Shown here in pieces: positions 16,060 through 24,462 of a stretch of 64,000 nt of DNA (position 1 is the stretch's first letter; the number at the start of each line of letters is the position of its first letter). Below the pieces are notes generated by a model, which worked only from the letters and a program-made list of their open reading frames with translations, was not told the origin of the DNA and ran no database searches. A program made the position numbers and the translations under genes. The stretch lies in assembly GCA_023398375.1 (NCBI GenBank), contig JAEWSH010000037.1, positions 1 through 64,000 on the forward strand. Reading direction: 5' to 3'. Source of the stretch: Bacillota bacterium (lineage in GTDB: Bacteria > Bacillota > Clostridia > Lachnospirales > Lachnospiraceae).

Positions 16060-17109
16060 TTACGGTACAATTACTATTTTTAATGCCGTACCCGCCATAT
16101 GTAATGCCAGCGCATCATTAAAATCATCCAGTTTGAATGTATCAGACACGATTGCATCCAAATCAATTTTTTTTGTGATCACCATATCTGCAGCTTGTAA
16201 ATAATCAACTCTCTTATATGCTGTACTTCCTGTAACATTCAGTTCATTATAGTGAACAATGCTTGGATCGATATCACTTGTTTTTCCTGTTGGAAATCCT
16301 GCAAACAGGCAAACTGTTCCTCCCTTTTTAGCAAGTTTCAATGTGCTGTTCACAAGTGCATTTACGCCAATCGCCATAATGATTCTGTCAACACCCTGAC
16401 CATCTGTCTCATCCATAACGATTTTTTCAAGATCTTCGATATTAGAATCAATGACCCTGTCAGCTCCAAGGTCAGCTGCAATCTTTCTCTTTCCCGCATC
16501 CAACTCACTTACAAGTATTTTTTTCGCTCCTACAATTCTAGACAGTTGAAGGTGCATAAGTCCAATTGGACCAGCTCCAATGATCAGAACTGTATCATTA
16601 AATCCTGTTCCTGTATTCTCCAAGCCCCTGATGCAACATGCCAACGGTTCAATTAAAGCACCACTTGCAAAACTAATTTCCTCTGGAAGTTTGATTACAT
16701 TCCCGCTCTTGATACAAACCTCTGGAATCAATACATACTCTTCAAATCCTCCATTAAATTCATACCCAATTGCCTTACGATTCATACAGGCATTTTCTCT
16801 TCCAGTCAGACATGCCTGGCAATGTCCGCAAGGAATCACATTTGCTATGGCAACTTTTTCTCCAACCGAATAACCGGTGACCTTCTTTCCTACTTCTGCA
16901 ATCAATCCACACATTTCATGACCTATAACAGAATCTGGTCGGACACCCTTTGTTTTTGCACCAGTAAAAATTCTCTTATCCGTACCACATAACGCGGCAG
17001 CCTTCATTTCTAAAAGAATATCATTATCTCCGCATACTGGTTTTGCAATCTCCGTGACCTCAAAATTATCCGGATAATGATCGGGGCCATGTAACACAAC
17101 TGCTTTCAT
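16060..17109 (-). CDS. Zinc-dependent medium-chain alcohol dehydrogenase (sorbitol dehydrogenase-like)
   Basis: An NAD(P)-dependent polyol or hydroxyacid dehydrogenase of about 349 residues. Catalytic zinc ligands are C38-region AALCGTDKR and GHEMCGLIAEVG. The structural zinc site is the four-Cys cluster in CGHCQACLTGRENAC, and the nucleotide fold is VLIIGAGPIGLMHLQLSR. It resembles threonine/sorbitol dehydrogenase types. I chose the ATG at 17109, preceded by AAGGGAG; an upstream in-frame codon at 17172 would lie inside the promoter. As the first gene of the operon it probably oxidises the imported substrate to a ketone before phosphorylation. Confidence 0.92.
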   Translation of the reverse strand: MKAVVLHGPDHYPDNFEVTEIAKPVCGDNDILLEMKAAALCGTDKRIFTGAKTKGVRPDSVIGHEMCGLIAEVGKKVTGYSVGEKVAIANVIPCGHCQACLTGRENACMNRKAIGYEFNGGFEEYVLIPEVCIKSGNVIKLPEEISFASGALIEPLACCIRGLENTGTGFNDTVLIIGAGPIGLMHLQLSRIVGAKKILVSELDAGKRKIAADLGADRVIDSNIEDLEKIVMDETDGQGVDRIIMAIGVNALVNSTLKLAKKGGTVCLFAGFPTGKTSDIDPSIVHYNELNVTGSTAYKRVDYLQAADMVITKKIDLDAIVSDTFKLDDFNDALALHMAGTALKIVIVP

Positions 17110-17143
17110 TTCTAATTCTCCCTTCTTTTTTATTTGTATTTGC

Positions 17144-17184
17144 ATAATAACACTTCTGAAATTTATTTTCAATAGGTTTTGAAA
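17144..17184 (-). promoter_or_regulatory. Promoter and probable RpiR operators of the catabolic operon
   Basis: On the minus strand TTGAAA (17172-17167), a 17-base spacer and TATTAT (17149-17144) lie 34 bases before the dehydrogenase start. The spacer holds the inverted repeat TGAAATTTATTTTCA (17157-17171). A second repeat, TTTCAATAGGTTTTGAAA (17167-17184), overlaps the -35 box. TGAAA/TTTCA-type palindromes are a common form of RpiR-family site, and an RpiR gene lies just upstream. The remaining 17185-17416 is AT-rich with nothing else seen. Confidence 0.6.
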
Positions 17185-17416
17185 TATTTTGTAATATTTT
17201 TTCTTTTTTGTAATTTTATTTTGTTCTAATATTATTATTCATCTCAATAATTACTTCATTTTGCCTTTGTTTTACTCACTTTTATTATATTTAAAATCTT
17301 GAAATTATATTTCTGTTATATTTTTTGTTCATTTCAATTCCAATGAATCATCAAAACTAAAAATCCTTCGTCAAATGCTTCTACCAGCAGCGCATTTTCC
17401 TAATTATCCGCATAAA

Positions 17417-17466
17417 AAAAAGGATTCCTTTGAACAAAAATCGATATCATTCAAAAAATCCTTTTT
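17417..17466 (-). terminator. Terminator of the RpiR regulator gene
   Basis: The arms AAAAAGGATT and AATCCTTTTT (17417-17426, 17457-17466), with an additional inner TTTGAA/TTCAAA pairing, lie 36 bases after the RpiR stop codon. The A-run on the plus strand gives a U-run on the minus transcript. Confidence 0.8.
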
Positions 17467-17501
17467 GACATATTTTTTTATATTATTGTTGAAAAATATA
17501 A

Positions 17502-18350
17502 TTAATACTTATTCCGTGCTGTTGCGTCTCTCGTTGACTGAATCGCATTATAAGAAGCATCATAATCTTTAAAGGCTACATTACTTACAATAGCATCAAT
17601 AATTGCCAGTTGGGCTATTCTGGTACTGACAGATTCCGATTGAAACAGAGTCTCATCATATGCCGAGTATATCGTAACATCAACTATTTTTGACAACGGT
17701 GATTTTCCCTGACTAATGATTCCAACACAATATGCTCCTCTGTCTTTTGCATTCTTCATACACTCAATAGAAAGATAGTTGCTTCCCGAAAAGGAGATGC
17801 AGATTGCTAAATCATCCGAATTCACTAGAGAAGATGCCATCATCTGCAAATCAATATCATCATACGCCTGCGCTTTTACACCAATTTTAAGAAATTTGTG
17901 TTGTGCATCCTTTGCAACGATGTGACTGCCGCCTGTCCCAAAAATAAGTACCTGACGCGCACTATATATCTTGTCTGCTATTTCGTTAATAGCAGGTATA
18001 TCCAGACCCAGCAAAGTTCTGTTTAGCACATTAATTTCTGATGTAAAAATTTTCTTACATATTGTCTCCGAATCATCTTCCTGATCCAAGATCGGATCAA
18101 ACTGTTTTGCTCTAGGAAGTATATCCCGTGCAGCATTCATCTTAAAATCCTGAAAGCCTTTATACCCAACACTTCTGCAAAAACGTACGATCGATGCATC
18201 TGAGACACCAGCTTTTTTCGCTAATACGGACACATTATATTGCAAAACAGCTTCATAATGGTCCAGCACATAATTCGCTATTTTTGCCTCTGTACTTGTA
18301 AGTTGTGGGAGTTTTCCTAATATTTTCTCTTTGCAATTTCCAGCAATCAT
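17502..18350 (-). CDS. RpiR-family (HTH-SIS) transcriptional regulator
   Basis: A 282-residue regulator with an N-terminal HTH_6 domain (TEAKIANYVLDHYEAVLQYN, then AKKAGVSDASIVRFCRSVGY) and a C-terminal SIS sugar-phosphate-binding domain (VLIFGTGGSHIVAKDAQHKF, CISFSGSNYLSIECMKNA). RpiR proteins sense phosphorylated sugars, so it probably responds to the product of the adjacent FGGY kinase. The ATG at 18350 has CAGGAG six bases upstream. A TTG at 18380 could extend the frame but has no ribosome binding site. The gene has its own terminator, and inverted repeats lie in the promoter of the downstream operon. Confidence 0.92.
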   Translation of the reverse strand: MIAGNCKEKILGKLPQLTSTEAKIANYVLDHYEAVLQYNVSVLAKKAGVSDASIVRFCRSVGYKGFQDFKMNAARDILPRAKQFDPILDQEDDSETICKKIFTSEINVLNRTLLGLDIPAINEIADKIYSARQVLIFGTGGSHIVAKDAQHKFLKIGVKAQAYDDIDLQMMASSLVNSDDLAICISFSGSNYLSIECMKNAKDRGAYCVGIISQGKSPLSKIVDVTIYSAYDETLFQSESVSTRIAQLAIIDAIVSNVAFKDYDASYNAIQSTRDATARNKY

Positions 18351-18595
18351 ATTTTCTCCTGAATTATCTTTTATTTTCAATGCACGAAGTTAAAGACGAT
18401 ATTCTCAAAACCAGCTGACGAAATTAATACCATTCCTTTAGACGTTTTAATATACTGTGCATATATAGTGTGGAGTATACCACCTATTATTTCATAATTC
18501 AATATTTTTCATGGAATTGTTCCACGAATCGTTACTCTTTCCAATTGCAGACTCGCAGTATCTATAGCGATTGCCCGCTTATTATTACATCAAAA

Positions 18596-18617
18596 AAGCA
18601 GCTTTTTTAAGCCGCTT
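18596..18617 (-). terminator. Probable terminator of the DauR/YheO-like regulator
   Basis: The short arms AAGCGGC/GCTGCTT (one mismatch) on the minus strand are followed directly by TTTTTTG. It lies 16 bases after the regulator's stop codon. The rest of 18381-18595 shows no gene. Confidence 0.6.
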
Positions 18618-18632
18618 CCTTTTATCATTATT

Positions 18633-19328
18633 TTACATATTTCTATCTGGCTGATTTTTTTTGCAACTTTTCTTCTTATAATTCCTTATGTGCATATAAA
18701 TAGTGTTTTTTGAAATTCCCATTAACTTTTCTACTGTAATCACAGAGTCTTTTAATTGAAAAATTCCTTTGTCATAGAGATGTTCGACAATCACCTTGTT
18801 TTTATTGGACGGCATAATTGTTTCATCTGACATAACAATCTTTATTTCTTCATCTAGCTTTGATTTGATTAAATCATCTGGATTCTGTGGAAAATCCTCG
18901 GATATATTATCGGAAGTATTGGAATCCCTTATTCCCGGAACGAAAGAAGATAAAATTTCAGAAAACGGAGAATTTAAATACATATTAATGCAGATCAGTC
19001 CAATTACTCTATCGTTTTCCCCACGTATTGCTATCGTTGTAGATTTTAAAGGTTCACCCCTCTTATTCTTACTAAAATATACCATATGATTTACCTGTTC
19101 CTTTGACATCTTTCCATACATACTTAATGCCAGGTCAGTGATAGGTGCTCCCACTTTACGTCCAGTATGCTCTCCGTTTATAATATAAATTACTGACTTA
19201 TTAAAATCCTCCAAAGAATGAAGAACAAACTCATATGATTTTGATAAATACGCAGCAAGTCCATCCAATACATATTTGTAAGAATTCAAAATTTGTTTAT
19301 CAATATTTGTTAAAACTATATTATTCAT
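18633..19328 (-). CDS. YheO/DauR-like PAS-HTH transcriptional regulator
   Basis: A 231-residue protein with an N-terminal YheO-like PAS domain (residues about 10-120, including GLAAYLSKSYEFVLHSLED and STTIAIRGENDRVIGLICIN). The C-terminal winged helix or HTH_22-type segment is FQLKDSVITVEKLMGISKNT followed by IYMHIRNYKK. In Pseudomonas the related DauR controls D-arginine catabolism, and such regulators often accompany RidA-type proteins. Here a RidA gene and an aminotransferase gene lie in the next operon upstream. It is therefore a candidate regulator of the beta-glucoside/aminotransferase locus, though the palindromic operators there are not assigned to it by sequence alone. Confidence 0.8.
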   Translation of the reverse strand: MNNIVLTNIDKQILNSYKYVLDGLAAYLSKSYEFVLHSLEDFNKSVIYIINGEHTGRKVGAPITDLALSMYGKMSKEQVNHMVYFSKNKRGEPLKSTTIAIRGENDRVIGLICINMYLNSPFSEILSSFVPGIRDSNTSDNISEDFPQNPDDLIKSKLDEEIKIVMSDETIMPSNKNKVIVEHLYDKGIFQLKDSVITVEKLMGISKNTIYMHIRNYKKKSCKKNQPDRNM

Positions 19329-19497
19329 TTACAACAATATCCTTTCAAATCGTAATTATTATTTATATAAGCTTTGGTATATTCCTTTTATTAAGTAAGG
19401 CAACTGCATAAAATCTCACTAATTATACTAGCACATCAATAATTTTTATGAAAGAAAAAATTATATTTTGCTGTTCATTTTAATGCTTTATTCAAGC

Positions 19498-19541
19498 AAA
19501 AAAGGCATCCAGTACAGGTTTTCCTGTAACAGATGCTTTTT
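19498..19541 (-). terminator. Terminator of the RidA-EIIBC-aminotransferase operon
   Basis: The outer arms AAAAAGGCATC/GATGCTTTTT with an inner ACAGG/CCTGT stem lie 63 bases after the aminotransferase stop. The stretch 19329-19603 holds this hairpin and otherwise only AT-rich sequence. Confidence 0.8.
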
Positions 19542-19603
19542 CTGCATCATTTTCGCGAAAGTACTTCCAAATAAGTTCATTCACATTACTGATTCATCAA
19601 AAA

Positions 19604-20803
19604 TTATTTTTGAAATTCTATTAAAGCTGTCTTTATTCTCTTTAAAGCATCTACAACTTTTTCATTTTCTTTATAGACGCCTAATACAATTCGCAAATGT
19701 CCTGCACCGCCTGGTCCATAATTTAAGCCATCATTGACAGATACTCTGGCTCTTTCAACTAGATAGGAAACAATTTCAGAGGATTCACCTATTTTTGATA
19801 CATCCACCCAGCATAAAAATCCAGATTCAGGAAGATCAGTTCTCACATTTGGAATTGTATTCAATATTTCATAAGCCTTATGCCGCCTGTAATCAAATGC
19901 GTCTCTGAACTCTTGCATAAACTCTGGATGCTCCATTGCTGCTATAATTGCTTTCTGTGCCGATGTTGAAGTTGCTCCGACAACCCCTACAGCATTCGCA
20001 AACAGACTATCCATAATAGTATCTGGACAAACTATATATCCTACGCGTAAACCACTGAATCCCATCCCTTTAGAAAATGAAAAAACAGATATCGTCCTTT
20101 CAAATAAGCCAGGCAGCGACGCCGGAGTTATCATTTCATTTTCATAAGTAAAATCTTCAAAAGCCTGATCACAGACCAGGATCAGATCATATTTTATTAA
20201 GAACTTCTGTAATTTCTCTAATGATTCACGATTATAGACAGTAGTCGTCGGATTATTTGGATGTGTAATAATCACCATTTTTGTTTTTTCCGAAATAACC
20301 TCTTCCATTTTAGAAATATCCAATTGATATCCATTGTCTGCATTAAGTTCGACAGGTACCACCTTCCCTCCCATAATCTCAACGCTTAAAAAATTATTAG
20401 GATAACTTGGTGACGGAATTATTACCTCATCACCTGCACTAATAAATGGTAAAATTGCAAAGAAAAGTCCACTGTCAGATCCTGGCGTAATCAGTATATT
20501 TCTTTCTGGATCTACCTCTATTTTATTTATTCTCTTTAATTTATCAGCAATTTTTTTCTTTAGATCCATACTGCCGATTGGTGCAGTATAATGCGGTGAA
20601 GACTGGTCCTTTATAGCATCGATCCAGGCTTTCTCTACATGCTCCGGCAATGATTTATCCGGCATGAATGGATCGGCCCAGCCCATCAGAGAAATTCCCT
20701 GTTTTTCCATTTCCTGGTAAGAACTTCCCACATCTGCTTTTTCAACTGAACGGAACAGTCCTCCTTCTGCATGTTTAAATGCAGAGATCATTTTATCTTT
20801 CAT
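19604..20803 (-). CDS. PLP-dependent aminotransferase, class I/II
   Basis: A fold-type I aminotransferase of 399 residues. The PLP Lys lies in SVFSFSKGMGFSGLRVGYIV. Other family segments are ILITPGSDSGLFFAILPFIS, PSPSYPNNFLSVE, VIITHPNNPTTTVYNRESL and LVCDQAFEDF, and the substrate carboxylate Arg lies in GGAGHLRIVLGVYKE. The family makes keto acids from amino acids, usually with 2-oxoglutarate or pyruvate as acceptor. The gene is the last of an operon with RidA, which removes reactive enamine/imine products, and a sugar PTS permease. This combination hints that the sugar substrate carries or releases an amine or amino acid. A terminator-like hairpin separates it from the EIIBC gene. Confidence 0.88.
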   Translation of the reverse strand: MKDKMISAFKHAEGGLFRSVEKADVGSSYQEMEKQGISLMGWADPFMPDKSLPEHVEKAWIDAIKDQSSPHYTAPIGSMDLKKKIADKLKRINKIEVDPERNILITPGSDSGLFFAILPFISAGDEVIIPSPSYPNNFLSVEIMGGKVVPVELNADNGYQLDISKMEEVISEKTKMVIITHPNNPTTTVYNRESLEKLQKFLIKYDLILVCDQAFEDFTYENEMITPASLPGLFERTISVFSFSKGMGFSGLRVGYIVCPDTIMDSLFANAVGVVGATSTSAQKAIIAAMEHPEFMQEFRDAFDYRRHKAYEILNTIPNVRTDLPESGFLCWVDVSKIGESSEIVSYLVERARVSVNDGLNYGPGGAGHLRIVLGVYKENEKVVDALKRIKTALIEFQK

Positions 20804-20821
20804 AAAATACTTACCTCCTGA

Positions 20822-20857
20822 TAAAGTGAGGCGTAAAAAATTTACGCCCCACTTTAA
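20822..20857 (-). terminator. Hairpin between EIIBC and aminotransferase genes
   Basis: AAAGTGGGGCGTAAA pairs with TTTACGCCTCACTTT on the minus strand (one mismatch, 3-base loop), with short flanking AT tracts. It may partly terminate transcription after the EIIBC gene. Confidence 0.65.
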
Positions 20858-20883
20858 AAATATCTATCTAACTATATCAGATT

Positions 20884-22275
20884 TTATCTTACTTCAACTG
20901 GTTTCCAGAATAGAACTGTTAAAATTGCTGCAATTATAAATGAAATCACAAAACATAACATAACAAGACCCGTATTCAGGAAAGGATTTTCTCCTCCCAT
21001 GAACATTCCAAAGTTCAGGAAAGATGGTCCGCCCATTGCATAAGCTTTTAATTTCAGAATACCTGCAATACCTCCACCAACAGCACCACCGATACATCCA
21101 AATATTACAGTTTTTCCCTGTGGTACGGTAACACCATATAATACCGGTTCTGTAATACCTGTACAAGCTGCAATACAGGCAGATGCAGCATTTGCTTTTA
21201 ATTTTTTATCTTTACTTTTTAACCAGACCCCAAAGGCTGCACCTGCCTGTCCAATGTTCGCTGAACCAGAAGTAGGTGATACATAATTAAATCCATTTGT
21301 TGCAATCATCTGGGTAAGTACTGGTACCATGCCATGGTGAATACCAAGTACGACCATACCCGCATAGATACCGCCATAGACAAGACCCGCGACCCAGCCA
21401 CCATAAGAAAATAACCAGTTCATTCCTGCTGCAATAGTTTCGCCGATCCAGTATGTTACAGGTCCGATAAACATTAAACTAATAACGGTTGCAATTAAAA
21501 TTGTAAACGCTGGAACAATAACTATTTTTAATGGACCTTTTACGATTTTATCAAAAAATCTTTCCACATAAGATGCTATGATAATAGCAAAAACAATCGG
21601 TAAGACCGAAGATTGATAATTAATTACTTGAAACGGAATACCTAAGATTGAAGATGTGGTCACTCCATCAGCTAACATGCCTGCCCAAGAAGGTGCCATC
21701 ATCGCCGCACAAATAGTCAAAGCTACATATTGGTTCATTTTAAATACTTTTGCTGTGGAAGTTGCAATTAAAAATGGTAAAAAAGTAAAGATAGCCATTG
21801 AAATAGTAACAAAGTTTGAAAAAGTCGGCATTGTCATTGAAGCACCTAAAGCCATTGCAACCATGATAATAGCCGATAAGAAACCACATCCCGCTAAAGC
21901 CGGTACAATAGGATTAAAGATTTGAGCAACTGTTTCAAAAAATTTTGTTATCAGGATTCCCTTTTTATTCTTTAAGTCATCTTTCAACACTTTCTCAGCG
22001 TCAAGATCTTCTTTTACTGGTGATTCTTCCAGAACCCCAGTAATTTTAACAAATTCTCTGTACACATTTGACACTTCAGGACCAATTACAACTTGTATCT
22101 GCGTGGCTCCTTCAACAACACCCATAACACCATCGATATTTTTTAATGCTTCCTTATCAACTTTAGCTCTGTCTTTTGCCGTCACCCTTAATCGTGTTGC
22201 ACAATGAGTTGCCTGTAAAAGATTCTCTTTACCGCCAAATGCATCAATAATCTCATTTACATTTATTTTAGCCAT
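20884..22275 (-). CDS. PTS beta-glucoside/sucrose-type EIIBC permease
   Basis: A phosphotransferase-system permease of 463 residues that imports and phosphorylates a glucoside. The N-terminal EIIB domain starts at residue 1 and carries the phosphorylated Cys25 in ATHCATRLRVTAKD. The C-terminal EIIC domain (about residues 105-463) has some ten membrane helices and the typical ending of the glucose superfamily (GITEPVLYGVTVPQGKTVIF). It has no EIIA domain; a free EIIA is encoded on the other side of the divergent promoter (24463-24936). The start overlaps the RidA gene by 8 bases. Product specificity is probably a 6-phospho-beta-glucoside, because a GH1 enzyme is divergently encoded. Confidence 0.93.
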   Translation of the reverse strand: MAKINVNEIIDAFGGKENLLQATHCATRLRVTAKDRAKVDKEALKNIDGVMGVVEGATQIQVVIGPEVSNVYREFVKITGVLEESPVKEDLDAEKVLKDDLKNKKGILITKFFETVAQIFNPIVPALAGCGFLSAIIMVAMALGASMTMPTFSNFVTISMAIFTFLPFLIATSTAKVFKMNQYVALTICAAMMAPSWAGMLADGVTTSSILGIPFQVINYQSSVLPIVFAIIIASYVERFFDKIVKGPLKIVIVPAFTILIATVISLMFIGPVTYWIGETIAAGMNWLFSYGGWVAGLVYGGIYAGMVVLGIHHGMVPVLTQMIATNGFNYVSPTSGSANIGQAGAAFGVWLKSKDKKLKANAASACIAACTGITEPVLYGVTVPQGKTVIFGCIGGAVGGGIAGILKLKAYAMGGPSFLNFGMFMGGENPFLNTGLVMLCFVISFIIAAILTVLFWKPVEVR

Positions 22276-22666
22276 TGTCTAATCCTCTCTCTTCTTTATA
22301 TGCGATTAATTCAACCTCAGCAAGCACATCCTTAGGCAAGCCTTTCACAGCTATGCAGGCACGTGCAGGTTTTGAAACAAAATAATGTCCATATACTTCA
22401 TTGAAGTCACTGAAATCATTCATATCTGATAAGTAACAAGTTGTTTTTACAACTTCCGCTTCACTGAATCCAGCTTCTTTCATAATTTCGTCGATATTTT
22501 TCATTATCTGCTCAGTTTGAGCAATGATGTTGGACTCGACGACCATCCCTGAAGATGGATCAACTGGTATCACTCCTGAAACATATAAATGGCTTCCTGC
22601 CATAACAGCTTGCGAATAGGGTCCAATCGCTTTTGGTGCTTTTTCGGTACTAACTCTTTTTATCAT
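22268..22666 (-). CDS. ridA: RidA-family enamine/imine deaminase
   Basis: A trimeric YjgF/YER057c/UK114 protein of 132 residues that hydrolyses reactive 2-aminoacrylate-like enamines to keto acids. Segments include KAPKAIGPYSQAV, LYVSGVIPVDPSSG and KTTCYLSDMNDFSDFNEVYG. The near-terminal signature is KPARACIAVKGLPKDVLAEV, with the catalytic Arg in PARAC and Glu in AEVELIA. It is the first gene of the operon with EIIBC and aminotransferase. Being dedicated to this operon, it may protect against an imine released during breakdown of the imported compound rather than act as the housekeeping RidA. Confidence 0.93.
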   Translation of the reverse strand: MIKRVSTEKAPKAIGPYSQAVMAGSHLYVSGVIPVDPSSGMVVESNIIAQTEQIMKNIDEIMKEAGFSEAEVVKTTCYLSDMNDFSDFNEVYGHYFVSKPARACIAVKGLPKDVLAEVELIAYKEERGLDNG

Positions 22667-22739
22667 ATTTTCCTCCTTAATAATAGTTTCCCCAATCCTA
22701 ACTTCCCCTCTATTTTATTAAAATATTTTTCACTCTTTA

Positions 22740-22768
22740 ATATTATCACTTAAATATATTAACGTCAA
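22740..22768 (-). promoter_or_regulatory. Promoter of the RidA-EIIBC-aminotransferase operon
   Basis: On the minus strand TTGACG (22768-22763), a 17-base spacer and TAATAT (22745-22740) lie 73 bases before the ridA start. The match to the sigma-A consensus is good and the AT-rich palindromes lie just upstream of the -35 box. Confidence 0.7.
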
Positions 22769-22776
22769 TTATTTTT

Positions 22777-22822
22777 ATAAAATATATTTTATTAATATAA
22801 TTTTTAGTAAAATATATTTTAC
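22777..22822. promoter_or_regulatory. Pair of 16-bp palindromic operators in the divergent promoter
   Basis: ATAAAATATATTTTAT (22777-22792) and GTAAAATATATTTTAC (22807-22822) are both perfect palindromes sharing a 14-base core. Their centres are 30 bases (about three helical turns) apart. The second overlaps the -35 box of the rightward promoter. The pair is a strong candidate for binding by one dimeric regulator controlling both transcripts. Confidence 0.7.
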
Positions 22823-22845
22823 TTATTTTTTTATTGTGTTATAAT
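22818..22845 (+). promoter_or_regulatory. Promoter of the 6-phospho-beta-glucosidase/EIIA operon
   Basis: TTTACT (22818-22823), a 16-base spacer and TATAAT (22840-22845) give a plausible promoter, with the -35 box overlapping the second palindrome. The transcript would have a leader of about 145 bases before the GH1 start. Confidence 0.65.
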
Positions 22846-22942
22846 CACCTCATAGAGATTACATTTATAAAAAAATAATTCTTTATGAAAATTCAGACTT
22901 AAAAGATCTTCTCACAGCAGAACAAATTGAAAGAAAGGAGTA

Positions 22943-22993
22943 TATCTATTGTTCAACTTGTTATTTTATTCTGTGACAATAGATAAAAGGTAA
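22943..22993 (+). promoter_or_regulatory. Leader hairpin with a possible 14-codon leader ORF before the GH1 gene
   Basis: TATCTATTGT (22943-22952) pairs perfectly with ACAATAGATA (22976-22985), and the second arm directly abuts the AAAAGG ribosome binding site of the GH1 gene. The same stretch holds a small frame from a TTG at 22949 to a TAA at 22991, preceded by GAAAGGAG, encoding a peptide starting MFNLLFYSVTIDKR. The hairpin or coupled translation could tune GH1 expression, but the small ORF may be fortuitous. Confidence 0.4.
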
Positions 22994-22997
22994 TAAC

Positions 22998-24449
22998 ATG
23001 GAAGAACATATGAAATCATTTCCACCAAATTTTTTATGGGGTGGTGCAACCGCAGCAAATCAAGTAGAGGGGGCATGGGACGTAGATGGCAAAGGACCTA
23101 ACTTGTCTGATGCAATGGTCGCAGGAAGCAATACAAAAGAAAGAAAAATAACTCTTACAATTGATCCATCTAAATACTATTACCCAAGTCACAATGCTGC
23201 AGATCATTATCATCATTACAAAGAGGATATCGCCTTAATGGCTGAAATGGGATACAAAGTATATCGTCTGTCAATCAGCTGGGCCCGCATTTTCCCAAAA
23301 GGAACTGAAGAAAGCCCGAACGAAGCAGGACTGGTATTTTACGATAAAATCTTTCGTGAATTAAAAAAATATAATATTGAACCCCTGGTAACTCTATACC
23401 ACAACGAAATGCCATTAAATCTGGTCACTGAAATTGAAGGTTGGTCCGATAGAAAATGTATCGATTACTTTATGCGCTTTGCAACAACAGTATTAAAGAG
23501 ATATAAGGATAGTGTAAAATACTGGATTCCTTTTAATGAAATCAACGATTTGACAACAAGTGTAGGAAATTGGAATCATGGCGGAATCAAAAATCCAGGA
23601 ACAGAAACTTTCCAAAATCAAAAAGACGACCCGAACAAACGTTATGCTGCATTGCACCATCAATTCATTGCTAGTGCTAAAACAGTTATGATCGGAAAAG
23701 AAATTAACCCAGCATTTCATTTTGGTACAATGATATGTCATATAACTGTTTATCCATTGACATGTCATCCTGATGATATTCTGTTAACACAACAAGAAGA
23801 TCAATTACGGAATCGCTTTTCAGGCGATGTTCAGATATTAGGAGTATATCCATATTATATAAATAGATATTTTAAAAATAATAATATTAAATTTGATATT
23901 CAACCTGATGACTATTCTACCATCAAGAAAGGAGTCTGCGATTTCTATACCTTCAGTTATTATATGACCAACTGTATCACTGCAAATAAAGAAGCAGAAC
24001 AAGTGTCAGGTAATATTATGGGTGGGGCAAAAAATCCATATCTAAAAGCCACAGAATGGAACTGGCAAATTGATCCAGTAGGTCTGCGTTACACATTGAA
24101 CCATATCTATGATCGATATGGGCTTCCTATCATGATTACCGAAAATGGTATTGGTGCTAAAGATACTTTTGAAAATGGACAAATTCATGATTCTTACAGA
24201 ATTGATTACTATCGACAGCATATTGAACAGATGCGCCTTGCAATCGACGATGGTGTTGATTTAATAGGATATACACCCTGGACAGCAATTGACGTTGTCA
24301 GCTGCTCCACTGGAGAAATGGCAAAACGCTATGGTTTTATCTACGTAGATGTAAATGATAATGGGGAAGGATCATTGAAACGATATAAAAAAGATTCCTT
24401 TTATTGGTATAAAAAAGTGATTGAAACGAATGGAGCAGACCTAGAATAA
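22998..24449 (+). CDS. 6-phospho-beta-glucosidase, glycoside hydrolase family 1
   Basis: Cytoplasmic retaining glycosidase of 483 residues that hydrolyses 6-phospho-beta-glucosides made by the PTS. The start motif is FLWGGATAANQVEGAWDVDG. The acid/base Glu181 lies in IPFNEINDL (the NEIN form typical of phospho-glucosidases), and the nucleophile Glu382 in IMITENGIGAKD. The C-terminal phosphate-binding region reads LKRYKKDSFYWYKKVI. Length matches the BglA/BglB-type enzymes. It is divergent from the EIIBC operon and followed 13 bases later by EIIA, so together they form a complete PTS glucoside system. Confidence 0.95.
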   Translation: MEEHMKSFPPNFLWGGATAANQVEGAWDVDGKGPNLSDAMVAGSNTKERKITLTIDPSKYYYPSHNAADHYHHYKEDIALMAEMGYKVYRLSISWARIFPKGTEESPNEAGLVFYDKIFRELKKYNIEPLVTLYHNEMPLNLVTEIEGWSDRKCIDYFMRFATTVLKRYKDSVKYWIPFNEINDLTTSVGNWNHGGIKNPGTETFQNQKDDPNKRYAALHHQFIASAKTVMIGKEINPAFHFGTMICHITVYPLTCHPDDILLTQQEDQLRNRFSGDVQILGVYPYYINRYFKNNNIKFDIQPDDYSTIKKGVCDFYTFSYYMTNCITANKEAEQVSGNIMGGAKNPYLKATEWNWQIDPVGLRYTLNHIYDRYGLPIMITENGIGAKDTFENGQIHDSYRIDYYRQHIEQMRLAIDDGVDLIGYTPWTAIDVVSCSTGEMAKRYGFIYVDVNDNGEGSLKRYKKDSFYWYKKVIETNGADLE

Positions 24450-24462
24450 AGGAGCTTAAAGC

